From Euphorbia lathyris (lineage: Eukaryota > Streptophyta > Magnoliopsida > Malpighiales > Euphorbiaceae): a DNA stretch of 64,000 nt. The DNA lies in NCBI RefSeq assembly GCF_963576675.1, contig NC_088918.1:61645001-61709000 (forward strand), read 5' to 3'. The notes under the pieces were generated by a model. It did no database searches, was not told where the DNA came from, and saw only the letters and a program-made list of their open reading frames with translations. A program made the translations under genes and the position numbers. Of this stretch, positions 23,623 to 35,080 are shown one piece after another. Within the stretch, counting starts at the first letter, position 1. Each line of letters starts with the position of its first letter.

Positions 23623-25100
23623 ATGAACCATGATATAAATATCGTTGGGGCGTTCCCTACTCAGCGACGCGCTGCACTTCCTAGACCCGGGTGTAGTGAT
23701 AAATGTGCAAGGGTTGCTAGGTCATCGCCCCGAAGCGGCGCGCCATCCCAGGACCCGAGGGTGGTGTCAAATATGCAAGGGTTGCGGGTAAATAAGCAAG
23801 TCCACGGTAATGGTAGGGGTAGGGGTAGGGGTAAGGGTAGTAGGTTACGCTTTGGGACATGGAACATAAGTTCTTTGACAAGAAGATTAGCTGAAATTGT
23901 AGATGTTATGAAGAAGAGGAGAATAAATATAATGTGCCTACAAGAAACCAAGTGGGTTGGAGCCAAGGCTAGAGAGATAGCTCCTTGGGGTTATAAGCTT
24001 TGGTACTCAGGAAAGGATAAGGGTAGAAATGGAGTAGGTATTCTTATTGATAGGGAGTATATTGATGATGTAATAGCGGTGTCTAGGAAGAGCGGTAGAA
24101 TTATGAGTGTTAAGCTAGTGATAGGGGATGAGGTTGTGAATGCCATTAGTGCATATGCGTCACAAATAGGATTAGATGTCTCTATAAGACAAGCTTTTTT
24201 TGGAGGACTTAGAGGAAGTGGTGCAACAGGTTCCTATGGATGAAAAAATGGTACTGGGGGTGATCTTAATGGACACGTGGGTTCTAGGCGATATGGGTTT
24301 GAGAGTGTTCATGGAGGGTATGGTTTTGGAGATAAGAATGAAGCAGGAAATGATATTTTGGAATTCGCATCAGCCTATGACTTGAGTATCATGAACACAT
24401 GGTTTATGAAGAGAACATCCCACTTAGTGACTTATCGGAGTGGCGGTAATGCGAGCCAAATTGACTTCTTCTTAGTAAAGAGTGCTTGGAGAAAGAGTTA
24501 TATTGATTGTAAGGTGATCCCTGGTGAGCGTACGACAACCCAACATAGAGTAGTGGTGCTTGATTTTCGAAGTAGGAAATGTATAAGAAAACAAACACCA
24601 CAAGTAGAGACTAAGATTAAGTGGTGGAAATTGCAAGGGGAGAATCAACAAAAATTTGTGGATGAGATGACCAAAAAAGATATTTGGACTTGTAATATGG
24701 ATTTAGATATAGATTCGATATGGACTAAGATGGAGCATAGTATAATGGAAGTAGCGAAGGAAGTTCTAGGGGAATCTAAAGGTAGCATGCCACCGGGTAA
24801 GGACACATCTTGGTGGACAGAAGAAGTACAACAAGCAGTAAAGAGTAAGCGAGAATCCTATAAAATATTGGGGAAATGTAGGAGTGACGAGAACTACGAA
24901 AAATACAAAGAGGTTAAAAGGGAAGTAAAGAAGGTCATACGAGATGCTAGAGCAAAGGTGAATCGGGATCTGTATACAAGATTGGATACGAAAGAAGGGG
25001 AAAGAGACATATATAGAATTTCTCGGATGAGAGATAGGAAGATGCGAGATCTCGGAAAAGTTAAATGTGTGAAGGATGTGGACCAGAAAGTCCTAGTTGG
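23623..25100 (+). pseudogene. RTE LINE endonuclease and linker region
   Basis: Starts with an Arg/Gly-rich leader ('GNGRGRGRGKGSR'), then 'LRFGTWNISSLT' (endonuclease N motif) and 'INIMCLQETKW' with the catalytic Glu. Later come 'NEAGNDILEFASAYDLSIMNT' and 'QIDFFLV', endonuclease C-terminal motifs, then a Lys/Glu-rich linker. Two frameshifts split the domain: one at a seven-T run near 24195-24201 and one at a five-G run near 24256-24260. In each, a one-base length change would keep the family reading. The similarity class often appears in databases as craniofacial development protein 2-like. Confidence 0.85.
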
Positions 25101-26641
25101 TGTTGAGCGATTTCCGCAAGTGCACGGTATACGCTTGTAGTAATAAAAGATATCGAACCCACAGGGAACGCTTTTTAACTAAAACTTTATTTAATTCAGT
25201 TTTATTCACGTGTTTAGGTTTAACAAAAGAAATACGTTTAGTTGATGGAATTGGTTTTGGTAAATTAGGATTAGATAGAAGTATTATATCGAGTTTAGAT
25301 AACAGTTCCGTATTGAGATTTTGATTACAGGACAGATACTACCGTAATTGGAATAAATAGAAGGTATAAAACTTATTTTCATAAAGCAAAGAAAGCAACT
25401 TTAACTTTGTAAAGATTATGGACATGTAACAATATAAGGATTTATTCAATTAAATGGCTTCGAACCGTAGAAATCTCTCTGGATCGGAGCAGATTTCTAC
25501 CTTAATCAAACTAGTACTTGATGTCTGATAAGCCGCGATCAGTGATCATGTCATCCATAAAAACTAAATCTGTCAAGTGTTCAACAAAGTTCTTATATGA
25601 ATAAGATGGAATAGAACGTTTTAATAAAAACACCAATTTATCATTTTGAAAATCATTTTGTCAGAATAATATCAAAATAACAACAATAAGAATGTATTGA
25701 ATAAATAAGTATATCATTAATGAAATGTGAATTTTCACAAGTTAACAGAGAAGTAGAAACTTGGATAGCATTGTAACGAAAACTTTGAGATCCGGGTTGT
25801 CAATCTTTCCCTCAAACTTCGTAGGTGCGTCAAACCTCATGCGCTTCAGCCGTCAATTCTTCTCGCTGGATCTTCGGAATAGAGACTGGTCAGTCCACTA
25901 CCAGAATGAAAACTTGTCTCTGATCAACCTTAGAAACTAAACTAATACTGTGTTTATAACTAATCTAATAACAACTTGTGTATAGCAAGTTTGTTTACAC
26001 AGAAATGAAATCTAACTTTCTGATTCTTTTCTGAATCAGAAACTCAACATAATAACTTTCTTCTCTAATTTCTCTAACTTTTCCAACCTTCTGATTTCTG
26101 AAATGGATCACTTATTTATAGTTGTTGAAGGGTTGTAAATGATGGGCCGTGTCCGTTGGTGAAGGGTCGCTTTTATCCAAACGAACAGTCGCGTTTCTCG
26201 GATTAAAACATGTGAATTATATGCAGAATACTTCACTGTCGCGACTGAGATTCTGAAAATCTCAGTCGCAACAGGGGGTACAGGGGCGAGTTGAAGATTT
26301 TGTTCTTCTTCCGTGATGCCTTTCGTAAGTCGCGACTGAGATTATGAAAATCTCAGTCGCGACAGAGAGTTATCTCCCTGTCTCTCGACTGCTTCTCATC
26401 CTCCTTGAGCGTTCTTCTGGCTGTTATGCGTTCTCGGTACGTTTTTTAGGTTTTTCCTCCATTTTAGCTCCGTTTTAGCTCCATTTTCGCTCCTATTTGG
26501 ATTTAACCAAATAATTAAGTACCTTGCATCAAAGAAGTAAATAAAGACGTAAAAGTATTCCAAATGAATATATTTAGCACGAATTCAATGTAAATTTAAT
26601 GTATTTATGTATGATATTTTAGGTATATTTTGGGCTTAACA
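25101..26641 (-). repeat. Athila 3' LTR
   Basis: Begins TGTTGAGCGATTTCCGCAAG and ends GGGCTTAACA on the plus strand. It carries the TATA box for minus-strand transcription (CTATAAATAAG, complement of 26111-26121). Two palindromes in U3 lie at 26237-26273 and 26329-26363. It has a short extra TAGCTCC(A/G)TTTT unit near 26465-26492 compared with the other LTR. Confidence 0.93.
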
Positions 26642-26655
26642 AACTCCCACACTTA
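26642..26655 (-). promoter_or_regulatory. Athila polypurine tract
   Basis: On the minus strand AAGTGTGGGAGTT directly precedes the 3' LTR start TGTTAAGCCC. This is where plus-strand DNA synthesis would be primed. A similar AAGTGTGGGAGG lies internally at 27956-27967 and could be a second, central-type tract. Confidence 0.6.
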
Positions 26656-27150
26656 AGCTTTTGCTAGTCCCGAGCAAAATTTCACTGAATTTATTCTTTA
26701 ATCAATCTCTTTATAAATAGAACATATATCCATACATTCCTCTTTGAATTAGTTAAACCGAAAGATAAACTTTTCATGGTAAATTTATACGCAAAGTATC
26801 AAACTAGCTAGTGTAAAAGAAATATATTATTCGTCTTGTATCTCTATTTTTATATTGAAGTATTCGGGACGGTGTAAGCACGCATGTTTTTGAATCTTTC
26901 GTCTCAAGGCATTTCTAAGCACAAAATTTCCTTTCCCAAACCTAAACTATTACAAATATAGATTTATTAAGGACTTTAGGTTTAATATATTTGCTTAGTC
27001 ACGCCCGTGATAAGGGTGGTCTCGTCCGTGACTTTATATGAATTAATTTGCTTTTGTGTTCGTTTAAGAGGTACCGACCATGCCATGGGTGGACGCAATC
27101 GTTACTTAAAACTTTAAACACGTTTAATTTTGCTTTAATTTTTTAACGTT

Positions 27151-27271
27151 CCTTTCATACCTCGACCGTGATAAGGGTGGTCGCAATCGTGGCCAAAAGT
27201 AAACGGTACTTAATGTTCTTCCCTTTCATACCTCGATTGTGATAAGGGTGGTCGCAATCGTGGCCAAAAGT
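27151..27271. repeat. Tandem 71-bp repeat in Athila 3' spacer
   Basis: Two nearly identical blocks at 27151-27200 and 27222-27271 contain GTGATAAGGGTGGTCGCAAT followed by CGTGGCCAAAAGT. A decayed third copy lies at 27000-27045 (GTGATAAGGGTGGTCTCGTC) and a fourth near 27070-27105. Each contains a GGTC/GACC or CCACGAT-like inverted half. Confidence 0.7.
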
Positions 27272-27760
27272 TAAGAATACGACTACTTGATTTAATTAAC
27301 ATGAAAATAAAATTGGGAAAGAAAAATAGCACATTCATCCTATATGGCCAAAACTTCAATTGGTTTTTAATGTAAGACGAAAAATAATATCGAGCTAAAA
27401 AGCTAAAGTTGTTAGTTCGATTTATGCATATAAACCTAATTGAAAATTGAAAATAAGATTTATATTTATCATGAATTCATGATATAAAGTAGAGATTTGA
27501 AACTAAAGAAATTTTACTTATATACATTTACTCGAGACGTTTTTGATAAAATCGTATCGGAGATTTGTAAAAAATATTTGTAAAAATATAGCCCGTATAG
27601 AAATATTATTTCTAACAATAATGATAACCTTAAAATATGCTTAACATTAATTTGAAAGTAGAATTTATTTGAAACATATGAAATATATACCTTAACAAAA
27701 ATTATATGTTTATGAAAGATTGCCATTATTTTTGAAAAGTGTTGCACTTTTTAAAAAAAA

Positions 27761-27867
27761 TGTTGCATTATATACTTTACTTAAACTTGAATAAATAAGT
27801 ATATCAAAAAAATGTTGCATTTCTGTTTTGAAAATGTTGCATTATATACTTTACTTAAACTTGAATA
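27761..27867. repeat. Tandem 74-bp repeat in Athila 3' spacer
   Basis: The block TGTTGCATTATATACTTTAC and following TTAAACTTGAATA occurs at 27761-27793 and again at 27835-27867, with an additional TGTTGCATTT between them. It is non-coding. Confidence 0.68.
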
Positions 27868-28184
27868 ACAAAATGCATTTACTTAAATAAATAGCATTCA
27901 TTCTCATTCGTGGCATTCATTCGTACTTAAAATTAAAATGAATATGAAATATATCCTCCCACACTTAATTTGGACCATGTCCTCATTGGTGCAAAAAGCG
28001 ATAAAACACGAAAAATAGTACGAAATAAACCATACGAATTAGAATTAAAAATAATAGTACGATAACATTCAAACATAATAATAAAGAGAATTGTACCAAA
28101 CATAATTTAAAAATATTGTACCAAATTTAACGAGACATAATAATAATAACGAAAATGAGTTAAAGAGAGGAAGGATAAAACCTA

Positions 28185-29444
28185 TCAAGGTGAACTCGGT
28201 GGAGAAGGCGTAGTCTCAACTCCTTGGCGTCGGAAGAAAGATAGCAACCGGCGACGAGTAGATTTGTGCTCACGTCTCAACGTAGTGATATTTGCATCCA
28301 CCGTGTTTATCCTCGAACTCATTTCGGTATTGGTGGCAATGACGTCATCTAACCGTAAATTCATGTGACGGTTATGCTCGTTCATTTGTTGCAAAACACG
28401 TTGCCATCCAACCTGTTCTTCTTCATTCGGTTCCACATTAGCTTGCTCGTGGGCATGAACATCAACATTCTCCTCCTCCTCCTCTTCTTCATCAAATTCC
28501 TCTTCATCTTCCTCATCATCATCTTGGGCACCTAAACCTTGAGAACCCGAGGCTTCACTACCCATGGTAGCAAAAACACGTCTTGTGCGATCCGCATAAG
28601 ATATAAAGGCGGGGGGTCCCATTTTCTTCAATAAATTGGCCCTTTGAAGTGCCGTGAGATCCAAGAAAGGTAAACCAACATGAGGCATATTTTGATAATC
28701 CGCTAATTCACCCCGAGCACCCAAAACAATGCCGGTAATTAAATTACCCATTGGCACTTGCTTATTGCGGGACTTTGAAGCTCGAACTAAATTAGTAAAT
28801 ATCATCTCAATACTATCAATGGTCAAACCCTTAAAAATAGCATCTAACACAACCAAATCATGAACTTGCACTTTTGAACTTTCAACCGGACCAAATAAGG
28901 AAAATGATAAAAACTTGTGAAAGAAAAAGATACAATCGTCCTTAAGTAGCTTACTAGATGTATTCTTTGGATTAAAAACATCTAAACCGGTTAAAGATTG
29001 CCAAACTGAGTTTGAATTAAAAGGCTTTGGTTTGGAATAAAAATTCCGAGTAGGAAAACCAAACCAACGGTTCATAGCCGCATACCCAACGTCATAACGA
29101 ACTCCATCATTCCGAAAAGAGATAACTCCTTTCTTCTTGTCATAGGTTAGAGTAACCAAAAACTCAATAATATGCGATTTAAGACTTGGAAAACGCATAC
29201 TAGAAAATCGTTTCCAACCAAGAATGAAAAGAAATTCATCAATACGCTCGGTAAAAGAAAGTGTATTTACCGTGTCGGTGTCAAGAAAAAGCATGTCGAC
29301 GAACTCTATTTGGCTATTAGAAAATCGGCGATATTTGCGTCCTTCGGCTTCCGTCGTAATATCGAACGGTGCTCCATATTGAACCCGTAATCTATTGACT
29401 TCGGTGGCCTTAGCTTTGTTAGCAACGGTCTTTTGTCTAGGCAT
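28185..29444 (-). CDS. ATHILA-type ORF, second (distal) copy
   Basis: An intact 419-aa ORF in the env position, after integrase. The N-terminal 290 residues share the layout of the 309-aa ORF at 30180-31109: 'ERIDEFLFILGWKRFSSMRF', 'NRWFGFP', 'LTGLDVFN', 'HKFLSFSLFG' and 'ITGIVLGARG'. After that comes a Glu/Asp run (about residues 305-330) and a C-terminal helical segment with a very basic 'RREHKSTRRRLLSFFRRQG' end. No signal peptide or membrane span is evident, so it is not an obvious envelope protein. The family (ATHILA ORF-1) has no established function. It may be expressed from a subgenomic or spliced RNA. Confidence 0.8.
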   Translation of the reverse strand: MPRQKTVANKAKATEVNRLRVQYGAPFDITTEAEGRKYRRFSNSQIEFVDMLFLDTDTVNTLSFTERIDEFLFILGWKRFSSMRFPSLKSHIIEFLVTLTYDKKKGVISFRNDGVRYDVGYAAMNRWFGFPTRNFYSKPKPFNSNSVWQSLTGLDVFNPKNTSSKLLKDDCIFFFHKFLSFSLFGPVESSKVQVHDLVVLDAIFKGLTIDSIEMIFTNLVRASKSRNKQVPMGNLITGIVLGARGELADYQNMPHVGLPFLDLTALQRANLLKKMGPPAFISYADRTRRVFATMGSEASGSQGLGAQDDDEEDEEEFDEEEEEEENVDVHAHEQANVEPNEEEQVGWQRVLQQMNEHNRHMNLRLDDVIATNTEMSSRINTVDANITTLRREHKSTRRRLLSFFRRQGVETTPSPPSSP

Positions 29445-29737
29445 TTTTTTAGTGAAATTTGGGTGAAAGAGATGAAAATATGAAAGGATGGAAGGAAGAG
29501 TAAAAGATAATGGCGGTGAATTAGGGAAGAAGAAGATGAATAGGGTAAAGATTTATGGGGAAGATGAGTGAATCTTGGTATTGGGAAGAGAAAAGATGAT
29601 TGATTGGTGTAAAAAGAGGTGATTTAAATAGGTGTAAGTAATAGGTATTGATTAGGATAGATTAATGGGTAATTAATTAGAGTAGGAATAGGAAAAGAGG
29701 GAAAATTCGCCCCTAATCCCGTGACTGGAAGTCGCAA

Positions 29738-29772
29738 GTCGCGACTGAGATTTTCAAAATCTCAGTCGCGAC
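29738..29772. repeat. Perfect palindrome between the two ATHILA ORFs
   Basis: GTCGCGACTGAGATTTT and its exact inverted complement AAAATCTCAGTCGCGAC surround a single base. The same palindrome family occurs twice in each LTR. A relaxed copy, CTCAACTGAGAATTC followed by AGAATCTCAACTGAG, lies just downstream at 29825-29860. Confidence 0.85.
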
Positions 29773-30179
29773 AGCAAGTATGTAGGGGGGTCGAAATTTT
29801 GCTGAAAGTTGTCCTCTTGCTGTCTCAACTGAGAATTCAGAATCTCAACTGAGATTTTGGAAATTCTGGGTAAAATTGTGACTGTTTTTGATGATTTTAA
29901 CACTTCTAAACCAATTCCTCTTATAATTAAGTGACATTAATGTGAATATTAATCCCTGAAACTGAGATAAACAAAACTGAAACATTAAATTAAAGGAAAA
30001 CCAAAGGTTGTTCCTTAAATAAAAGAAATAAACTAAGGAATTAATGCACTTTTATTTATTATAATCAAAAATATAAACAATACCTAATATATAGTACATA
30101 AAAACATCTTACTCCTAAAAATACAAAATATAATCACGCATATATATAATAAAACCAAACAGAAACTCATATTATATCC

Positions 30180-31109
30180 CTAAGTAGATGACAGACGACG
30201 TGCATTGGCCCTATTAATCTTCGTTTGAATGAAGACTTGCCTCTCTGGTGCAGAAAGGAATGTTGGACCAGAACGAAAAACTTGTTTTACAAGCCCCTCG
30301 TTCTCCAAGAACTCGTAGTCTAGAATAGGGAATGGTTCTGTATCAGTCCAAGGGACAGAAATGGTTCCCTTGGCTCCTAAAATTATTCCACAAATGATGT
30401 TGGCGAATCCAATCTTCCGTTTCTTCGAACAGGAAGCAGCAACTAACCCCTCCATTAGAATCTTCGAGGAGTTCACTGATTTGCCTTGAAAAATGTCGCC
30501 CAACACATAGAGATCAGTATCTTTCACAACATTGCTACTGACTCGACCAAAAAGGCTATGACAGAGGAATTTGTGTAGATATAGCATGGAATTAGAATTG
30601 ATGGATTTGTTGAAGGCAAGACGTGAATTGAATCGCCAAAATCCTGTTAACATCCGCCATATATCTCTAAAAGTCATATCCCTTCCAGGATGGTGTTGAG
30701 TTGTGTCTCGGGGTGGAAATCCAAACCAATTATGTAGTTCTGGATATCCAAAAGTGAAGACCTGCCCCTCACAATGAAAACTGAGACGAACACGTCTCTT
30801 ATTGACGAATCGAACTGTGGAGAAAAATTCCAGAACCCAATTTCCAATAATAAGAAATTTCATAGAAACAAATTTGGTCCAACCCAAATTAGTCAGATAG
30901 CGATCAATGTCTTCGCTTATCCCGAGTTCCTCGTTCAGAAACTCGTCCATATACATCATGCCAAAGAATTGAGCATATCTGAATTGCAGAAAGCGTTTCC
31001 CCTCGTCATGGTTATAAATGGGAAACCATGCACCATAACGATCGGAGATATCAACTTTCCCGCTTTGAGCCGAAGTGTGGTTTTGAACATTTTTCAAAGA
31101 CTTAGTCAT
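30180..31109 (-). CDS. ATHILA-type ORF, first (proximal) copy
   Basis: An intact 309-aa ORF 570 nt downstream of the integrase end. Motifs: 'EDIDRYLTNLGWTKFVSMKF', 'FHCEGQVFTFGYPELHNWFGFPPRD', 'MLTGFWRFNS', 'LHKFLCHSLFGRVSS', 'IICGIILGAKG'. The same series occurs in the 419-aa ORF at 28185-29444, so the two are paralogues. This one lacks the acidic run and basic helix at its C-terminus. No signal peptide or membrane segment is evident. It belongs to the ATHILA ORF-1 family of plant gypsy elements; role unknown. Confidence 0.8.
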   Translation of the reverse strand: MTKSLKNVQNHTSAQSGKVDISDRYGAWFPIYNHDEGKRFLQFRYAQFFGMMYMDEFLNEELGISEDIDRYLTNLGWTKFVSMKFLIIGNWVLEFFSTVRFVNKRRVRLSFHCEGQVFTFGYPELHNWFGFPPRDTTQHHPGRDMTFRDIWRMLTGFWRFNSRLAFNKSINSNSMLYLHKFLCHSLFGRVSSNVVKDTDLYVLGDIFQGKSVNSSKILMEGLVAASCSKKRKIGFANIICGIILGAKGTISVPWTDTEPFPILDYEFLENEGLVKQVFRSGPTFLSAPERQVFIQTKINRANARRLSST

Positions 31110-31350
31110 GTCTGTGAGAGAGAAGAAAATGAAGTCTGTAGGATTTAAGAATTTGAGAAAGAAATTCAGAAAGATGAAATGAAATGGAAGAAGTCTGATC
31201 CTACAGGAATATATAAGACCTATAAGTGAAAGGTTGTGTCTGTTAAAAAGAAAAAGGTGCCAAAGTGATACCTCTTTGATTCAACTGACAGAAATTTTAA
31301 AGAAAGAAGACTGTAATCACTTACAGTTATTTCAATTGCAAAAAGACAGA

Positions 31351-31430
31351 AAATCTCAACTGAGATTTTCGGAATCTCAACTGAGATTTTCAAATACTGA
31401 AGCATAGAAAATCTCAACTGAGATTTCTGC
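31351..31430. repeat. Cluster of relaxed CTCAACTGAG palindromes
   Basis: Three copies of AATCTCAACTGAGATT occur in 80 bases of the spacer between integrase and the proximal ATHILA ORF. The core CTCA(G/A)(T/C)...TGAG is that of the U3 palindromes, without the outer GTCGCGAC. Confidence 0.8.
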
Positions 31431-31524
31431 ATATTTAATTTCTCAATAACACTTAACACTTAATGAAATCATTTTCAAAACATGACTAAATTAAAATTTT
31501 AATGTTAACAAAACTCATTTGTAC

Positions 31525-31620
31525 ACAAAAATAAAAATAAAAATAAAAATAAAAATAAAAATTAAAGTAAATAAAATTAAAAATAAAAATAAAAAGAAAT
31601 AAATTAAAAAGAAAAAGAAT
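31525..31620. repeat. AAAATA microsatellite
   Basis: Runs of AAAATA and AAATAAAAT with a few interruptions by TTAAAG and AGAA. It lies downstream of the integrase-proximal spacer inside Athila and has no coding content. Confidence 0.7.
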
Positions 31621-31679
31621 AAGAATGATGAACATAAAATAAGAAAAACTATAAATTAAAAACATGAAAACTAAATAAA

Positions 31680-32565
31680 TTAATTTTCATAGAATTTATC
31701 CACGGATTCAATTGCTTGAATTGGAGCTCCGTCGAAATAAATCTTGCAACGATTACCATTGGCTTTAAATCGTTCGCTATTAGACTTTTCTAGCTCCAAA
31801 GTTCCGTAATCAAATGTTTTAACAACCAAAAATGGTCCAGTCCATCTAGATTTTGGCTTACCTGGAAATAACTTTAATCTCGAATTAAAAAGTAAGACTT
31901 TATCCCCCAACATTAAAGTTTTTAATTTTGATTTTGGCATCATGCCACTTTTTAACTTTTTCCTTATAAATTCTTGCATTTTCGTAGGACAAATAGCGTA
32001 ATTCATCCAACTCGTTTAAGTCGAACAAACGCTTTTTCCCTGCGCTTTGCAAATCATAATTAAGGGTTCTTATAGCCCAATATGCTTTATGTTCTAATTC
32101 AACCGGCAAATGACAAGCTTTACCATAGACTAATCTATAAGGTGTCATTCCGATAGGTGTTTTAAATGCAGTACGGTATGCCCATAATGCATCGTTAAGT
32201 TTATGTGCCCAATCTCTTCTAGAAGACGAAACTGTTTTCTCAAGTATCCATTTGAGTTCTCTATTTGAAATTTCCGCTTGACCATTCATTTGAGGATGGT
32301 ACGGCGTAGAGATACGGTGGTGTACTCCGTATTTTTTCATAAGCGACTCAAAACCTCTATTTACGAAATGAGTACCACCGTCGCTTACCATAACTCTAGG
32401 AACTCCAAATTGACAGAATATTGAATTTAAAAACTTAACAACAACTTTAGAATCATTTGTCGGGGTTGCAATTGCTTCAACCCACTTTGAAACATAATCT
32501 ACGGCTACTAATATGTAATTTTTGCCAAAAGAAGTAGGAAAAGGACCCATGAAATCGATCCCCAT
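31680..32565 (-). pseudogene. Athila integrase core and C-terminus
   Basis: The minus-strand frame starts at '[10 protein letters not shown]' (first catalytic Asp), then '[10 protein letters not shown]' (second Asp) and '[17 protein letters not shown]' (Glu), so the D,D,E triad is present. Further '[32 protein letters not shown]' is typical of gypsy integrases. A frameshift near 31902-31906 (five G where four would keep phase) moves the C-terminal '[27 protein letters not shown]' domain into another frame, where it ends at 31680. Confidence 0.88.
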
Positions 32566-33930
32566 ACGTCGAAGATTTCAACTTCCAATATGTTCGTAAG
32601 AGGCATCTCATCTTTCCTTCCTATATTCCCTGTTCTTTGACATTTATCACAGAGGACTATAAATGAACGGACATCTTTAAACAGAGTAGGCCAAAAGAAT
32701 CCGCATTCAAGTATTCTAGCTGCTGTTTTGCTTATGCTATTATGACCTCCGTAAGCGCTAGCATGACATTCCAACATTATAGAGTCATATTCAAACTCAT
32801 TAACACATCTCCTAAGTATTCCATCGCCGCATGTTTTGAACAAAAATGGATCTTCCCAAAAATATTTCTTAGCTTCTGAAAAGAATTTCTTCTTTTGCTG
32901 AGAAGTCAATCCATCTGGCACAACATATGCAGCTAAGTAATTGGCTATATCCGCATACCATGGAGCTATGACACTTTGTACATGCATGAGATGTTCATCG
33001 GGGAAATCATCTCGAATGCCTGATGTTTCACCGATGGGACCGTTTTCATCCTCAAGTCTTGATAGATGATCGGCGACCAGGTTTTCAACTCCCTTTTTGT
33101 CTTTAATCTCAATGTCAAATTCTTGCAATAGTAAAAACCATCTAATAAGATGCGGTTTTGCATCTTTCTTAGCAAATAAATATCGTAAAGCTGCATGATC
33201 TGTATAAATGATGACTTTAGATCCTAACAAATAAGATCGGAACTTATCACATGCAAAAACTACTGCTAACATTTCTTTTTCAGTTGTGGTGTAATTTAAC
33301 TGTGCACCGGACAATGTGTGACTCGCATAATATATAACATGAAGTTTCTTATCCTTCCTTTGACCTAATACACATCCTACAGCTAAGTCACTCGCATCGC
33401 ACATAATTTCGAAAGGTAGATTCCAATCGGGTTTCGATATTATAGGTGTACTGACTAAAGCCGTTTTCAAAGTATTGAAAGCTTGTAAACAATCCTTATT
33501 AAAATCAAAAGTTGAATCTTTCATAAGAAAATTAGTAAGTGGTTTGGAGATTACAGAAAATTTCTTTATAAACCTTCTGTAAAAACCTGCATGACCTAAA
33601 AATGAGCTTACTCCCTTAACAGTGGTTGGTGGGGATAATTTTTCTATAACTGAAGTCTTTGCTCTGTCCACTTCTAAACCTTTTTCAGATATCTTATGAC
33701 CTAAGACAATTCCTTCGTCTACCATGAAATGACATTTTTCCCAATTCAATACTAAATTCGTTTCCTCACATCTAGACAATACTTTATCTAAGTTCTCTAA
33801 ACATGCATCGAAAGAATCTCCATAAACTGAAAAATCATCCATGAAAACTTCCATTATATCTTCAATGAAGTCATTAAATATTGCTGTCATACATCGTTGA
33901 AACGTTGCTGGTGCATTACATAGACCAAAA
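32566..33930 (-). pseudogene. Athila RT C-terminus, RNase H and integrase zinc domain
   Basis: After the break at 33930 the frame reads '[13 protein letters not shown]', then 'FMDDFSVYG' (RT catalytic FMDD variant of YxDD), the connection region, RNase H '[14 protein letters not shown]' with '[12 protein letters not shown]' and '[10 protein letters not shown]', and the integrase HHCC zinc domain (the CHASAYGGH part with CDKC). A one-base loss near 32566 puts the integrase core in another frame. Order and motifs are standard for Athila. Confidence 0.9.
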
Positions 33931-35073
33931 AGGCATTCTCCTATATGCAAATGTTCCGTAAGGACATGTGAAGGTTGTTTTGTCTTGGTCATCCGGGTAA
34001 ATGTAAATTTGAAAGAATCCGGAATAACCGTCTAGGAAACAATAAAATGCATGACCGGCTATCCTTTCGATCATTTGATCAATGAAAGGTAGAGGAAAAT
34101 GATCTTTCCTAGTTGCTTTGTTTAGGTTCCTATAGTCTATACAAACCCTCCAACCGGTGGTGGTTCGTGTAGGTATCAGTTCACCTTCATCATTTCTTAC
34201 AACAGTTATGCATCCCTTTTTAGGTACACAATGGATTGGACTAACCCATTCACTATCCGAGATCGGATAAATGATTCCATTGTCTAAAAGTTTAGTAATC
34301 TCATTTTTGACTACTTCTTTCATGTTCGGATTTAAGCGTCTTTGCCTATCCGCTTTAGGTGGCTTATCCTCTTCTAAGTGAATTCTATGCATTACGATAC
34401 TAGGATTAATTCCTTTTAAGTCTGAAATTTGCCACCCCATGCTTCCTATCCTATTTCTAACAACATCTTTCAATTTTTCTTCTTGATCGTTTGTTAATTT
34501 GTTAGAAATAATTATAGGTAGAGAATCGCCTTCTCCTAAGAAAGCGTACCTCAAATGACTGGGTAATTCTTTAAGTTCTAATTTAGGGGGTGTTACAATT
34601 GAAGGCGGAACTGGTCCATCTTCTCGAATCAAAGGCTCTGGGTCCTTATCTTCTAATTCCTCACCTATTATAGGTTCAATTATTTCTTCACTCTGAATTA
34701 CATCATTGACACATTCCTCGACTAAATCAAGTTTCATACAAGCGAATTCTTCCATAGGGTATTTCATCGCTTTGTTCATATTAAACTCGATCCTATCTTC
34801 TCCTATCCTTAAAACTACCTTCCCTTCCGACACATCTACTAGAGCGCTTCCCGTGTTCATAAACGGTCTACCAAAAATTAAAGGGCAATTTACATCATAT
34901 GCAAAGTCTAATATAACAAAATCGGTAGGAAAAATAAATTTATCGACTTTGACTAAAACATCTTCAATTATACTATATGGCCTCTTAGTGGTTTGATCCG
35001 CTAATTGCAAAACCATATTGGTACGTTTAATATCTTCTTCTAAACCTAACTTGTTAAAAATAGACAATGGCAT
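33930..35073 (-). pseudogene. Athila protease C-terminus and RT N-terminus
   Basis: It resumes right after the MITE with 'MPLSIFNKLGL', the continuation of the protease fold, including 'CPLIFGRPFM' (flap/alpha region). A spacer follows, then RT begins: 'WVSPIHCVPKKGG'-like text, 'GWRVCIDYRNLNKATRKDHFPLPFIDQM' and '[13 protein letters not shown]' with the first catalytic Asp. At 33926-33930 a run of five T, where four would keep phase, shifts the frame just before the conserved FGLCNAP. Confidence 0.9.
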
Positions 35074-35080
35074 TAAGTTT

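Noticed and set aside
23812..23842. GGTAGGGGTAGGGGT telomere-like repeat
   Set aside because: It encodes the Gly/Arg-rich leader of the LINE ORF and is not the plant telomere unit TTTAGGG.
28185..31109. Calling the two ATHILA ORFs envelope proteins
   Set aside because: Neither shows a signal peptide, transmembrane segment or fusion-type motif; only the position is env-like.
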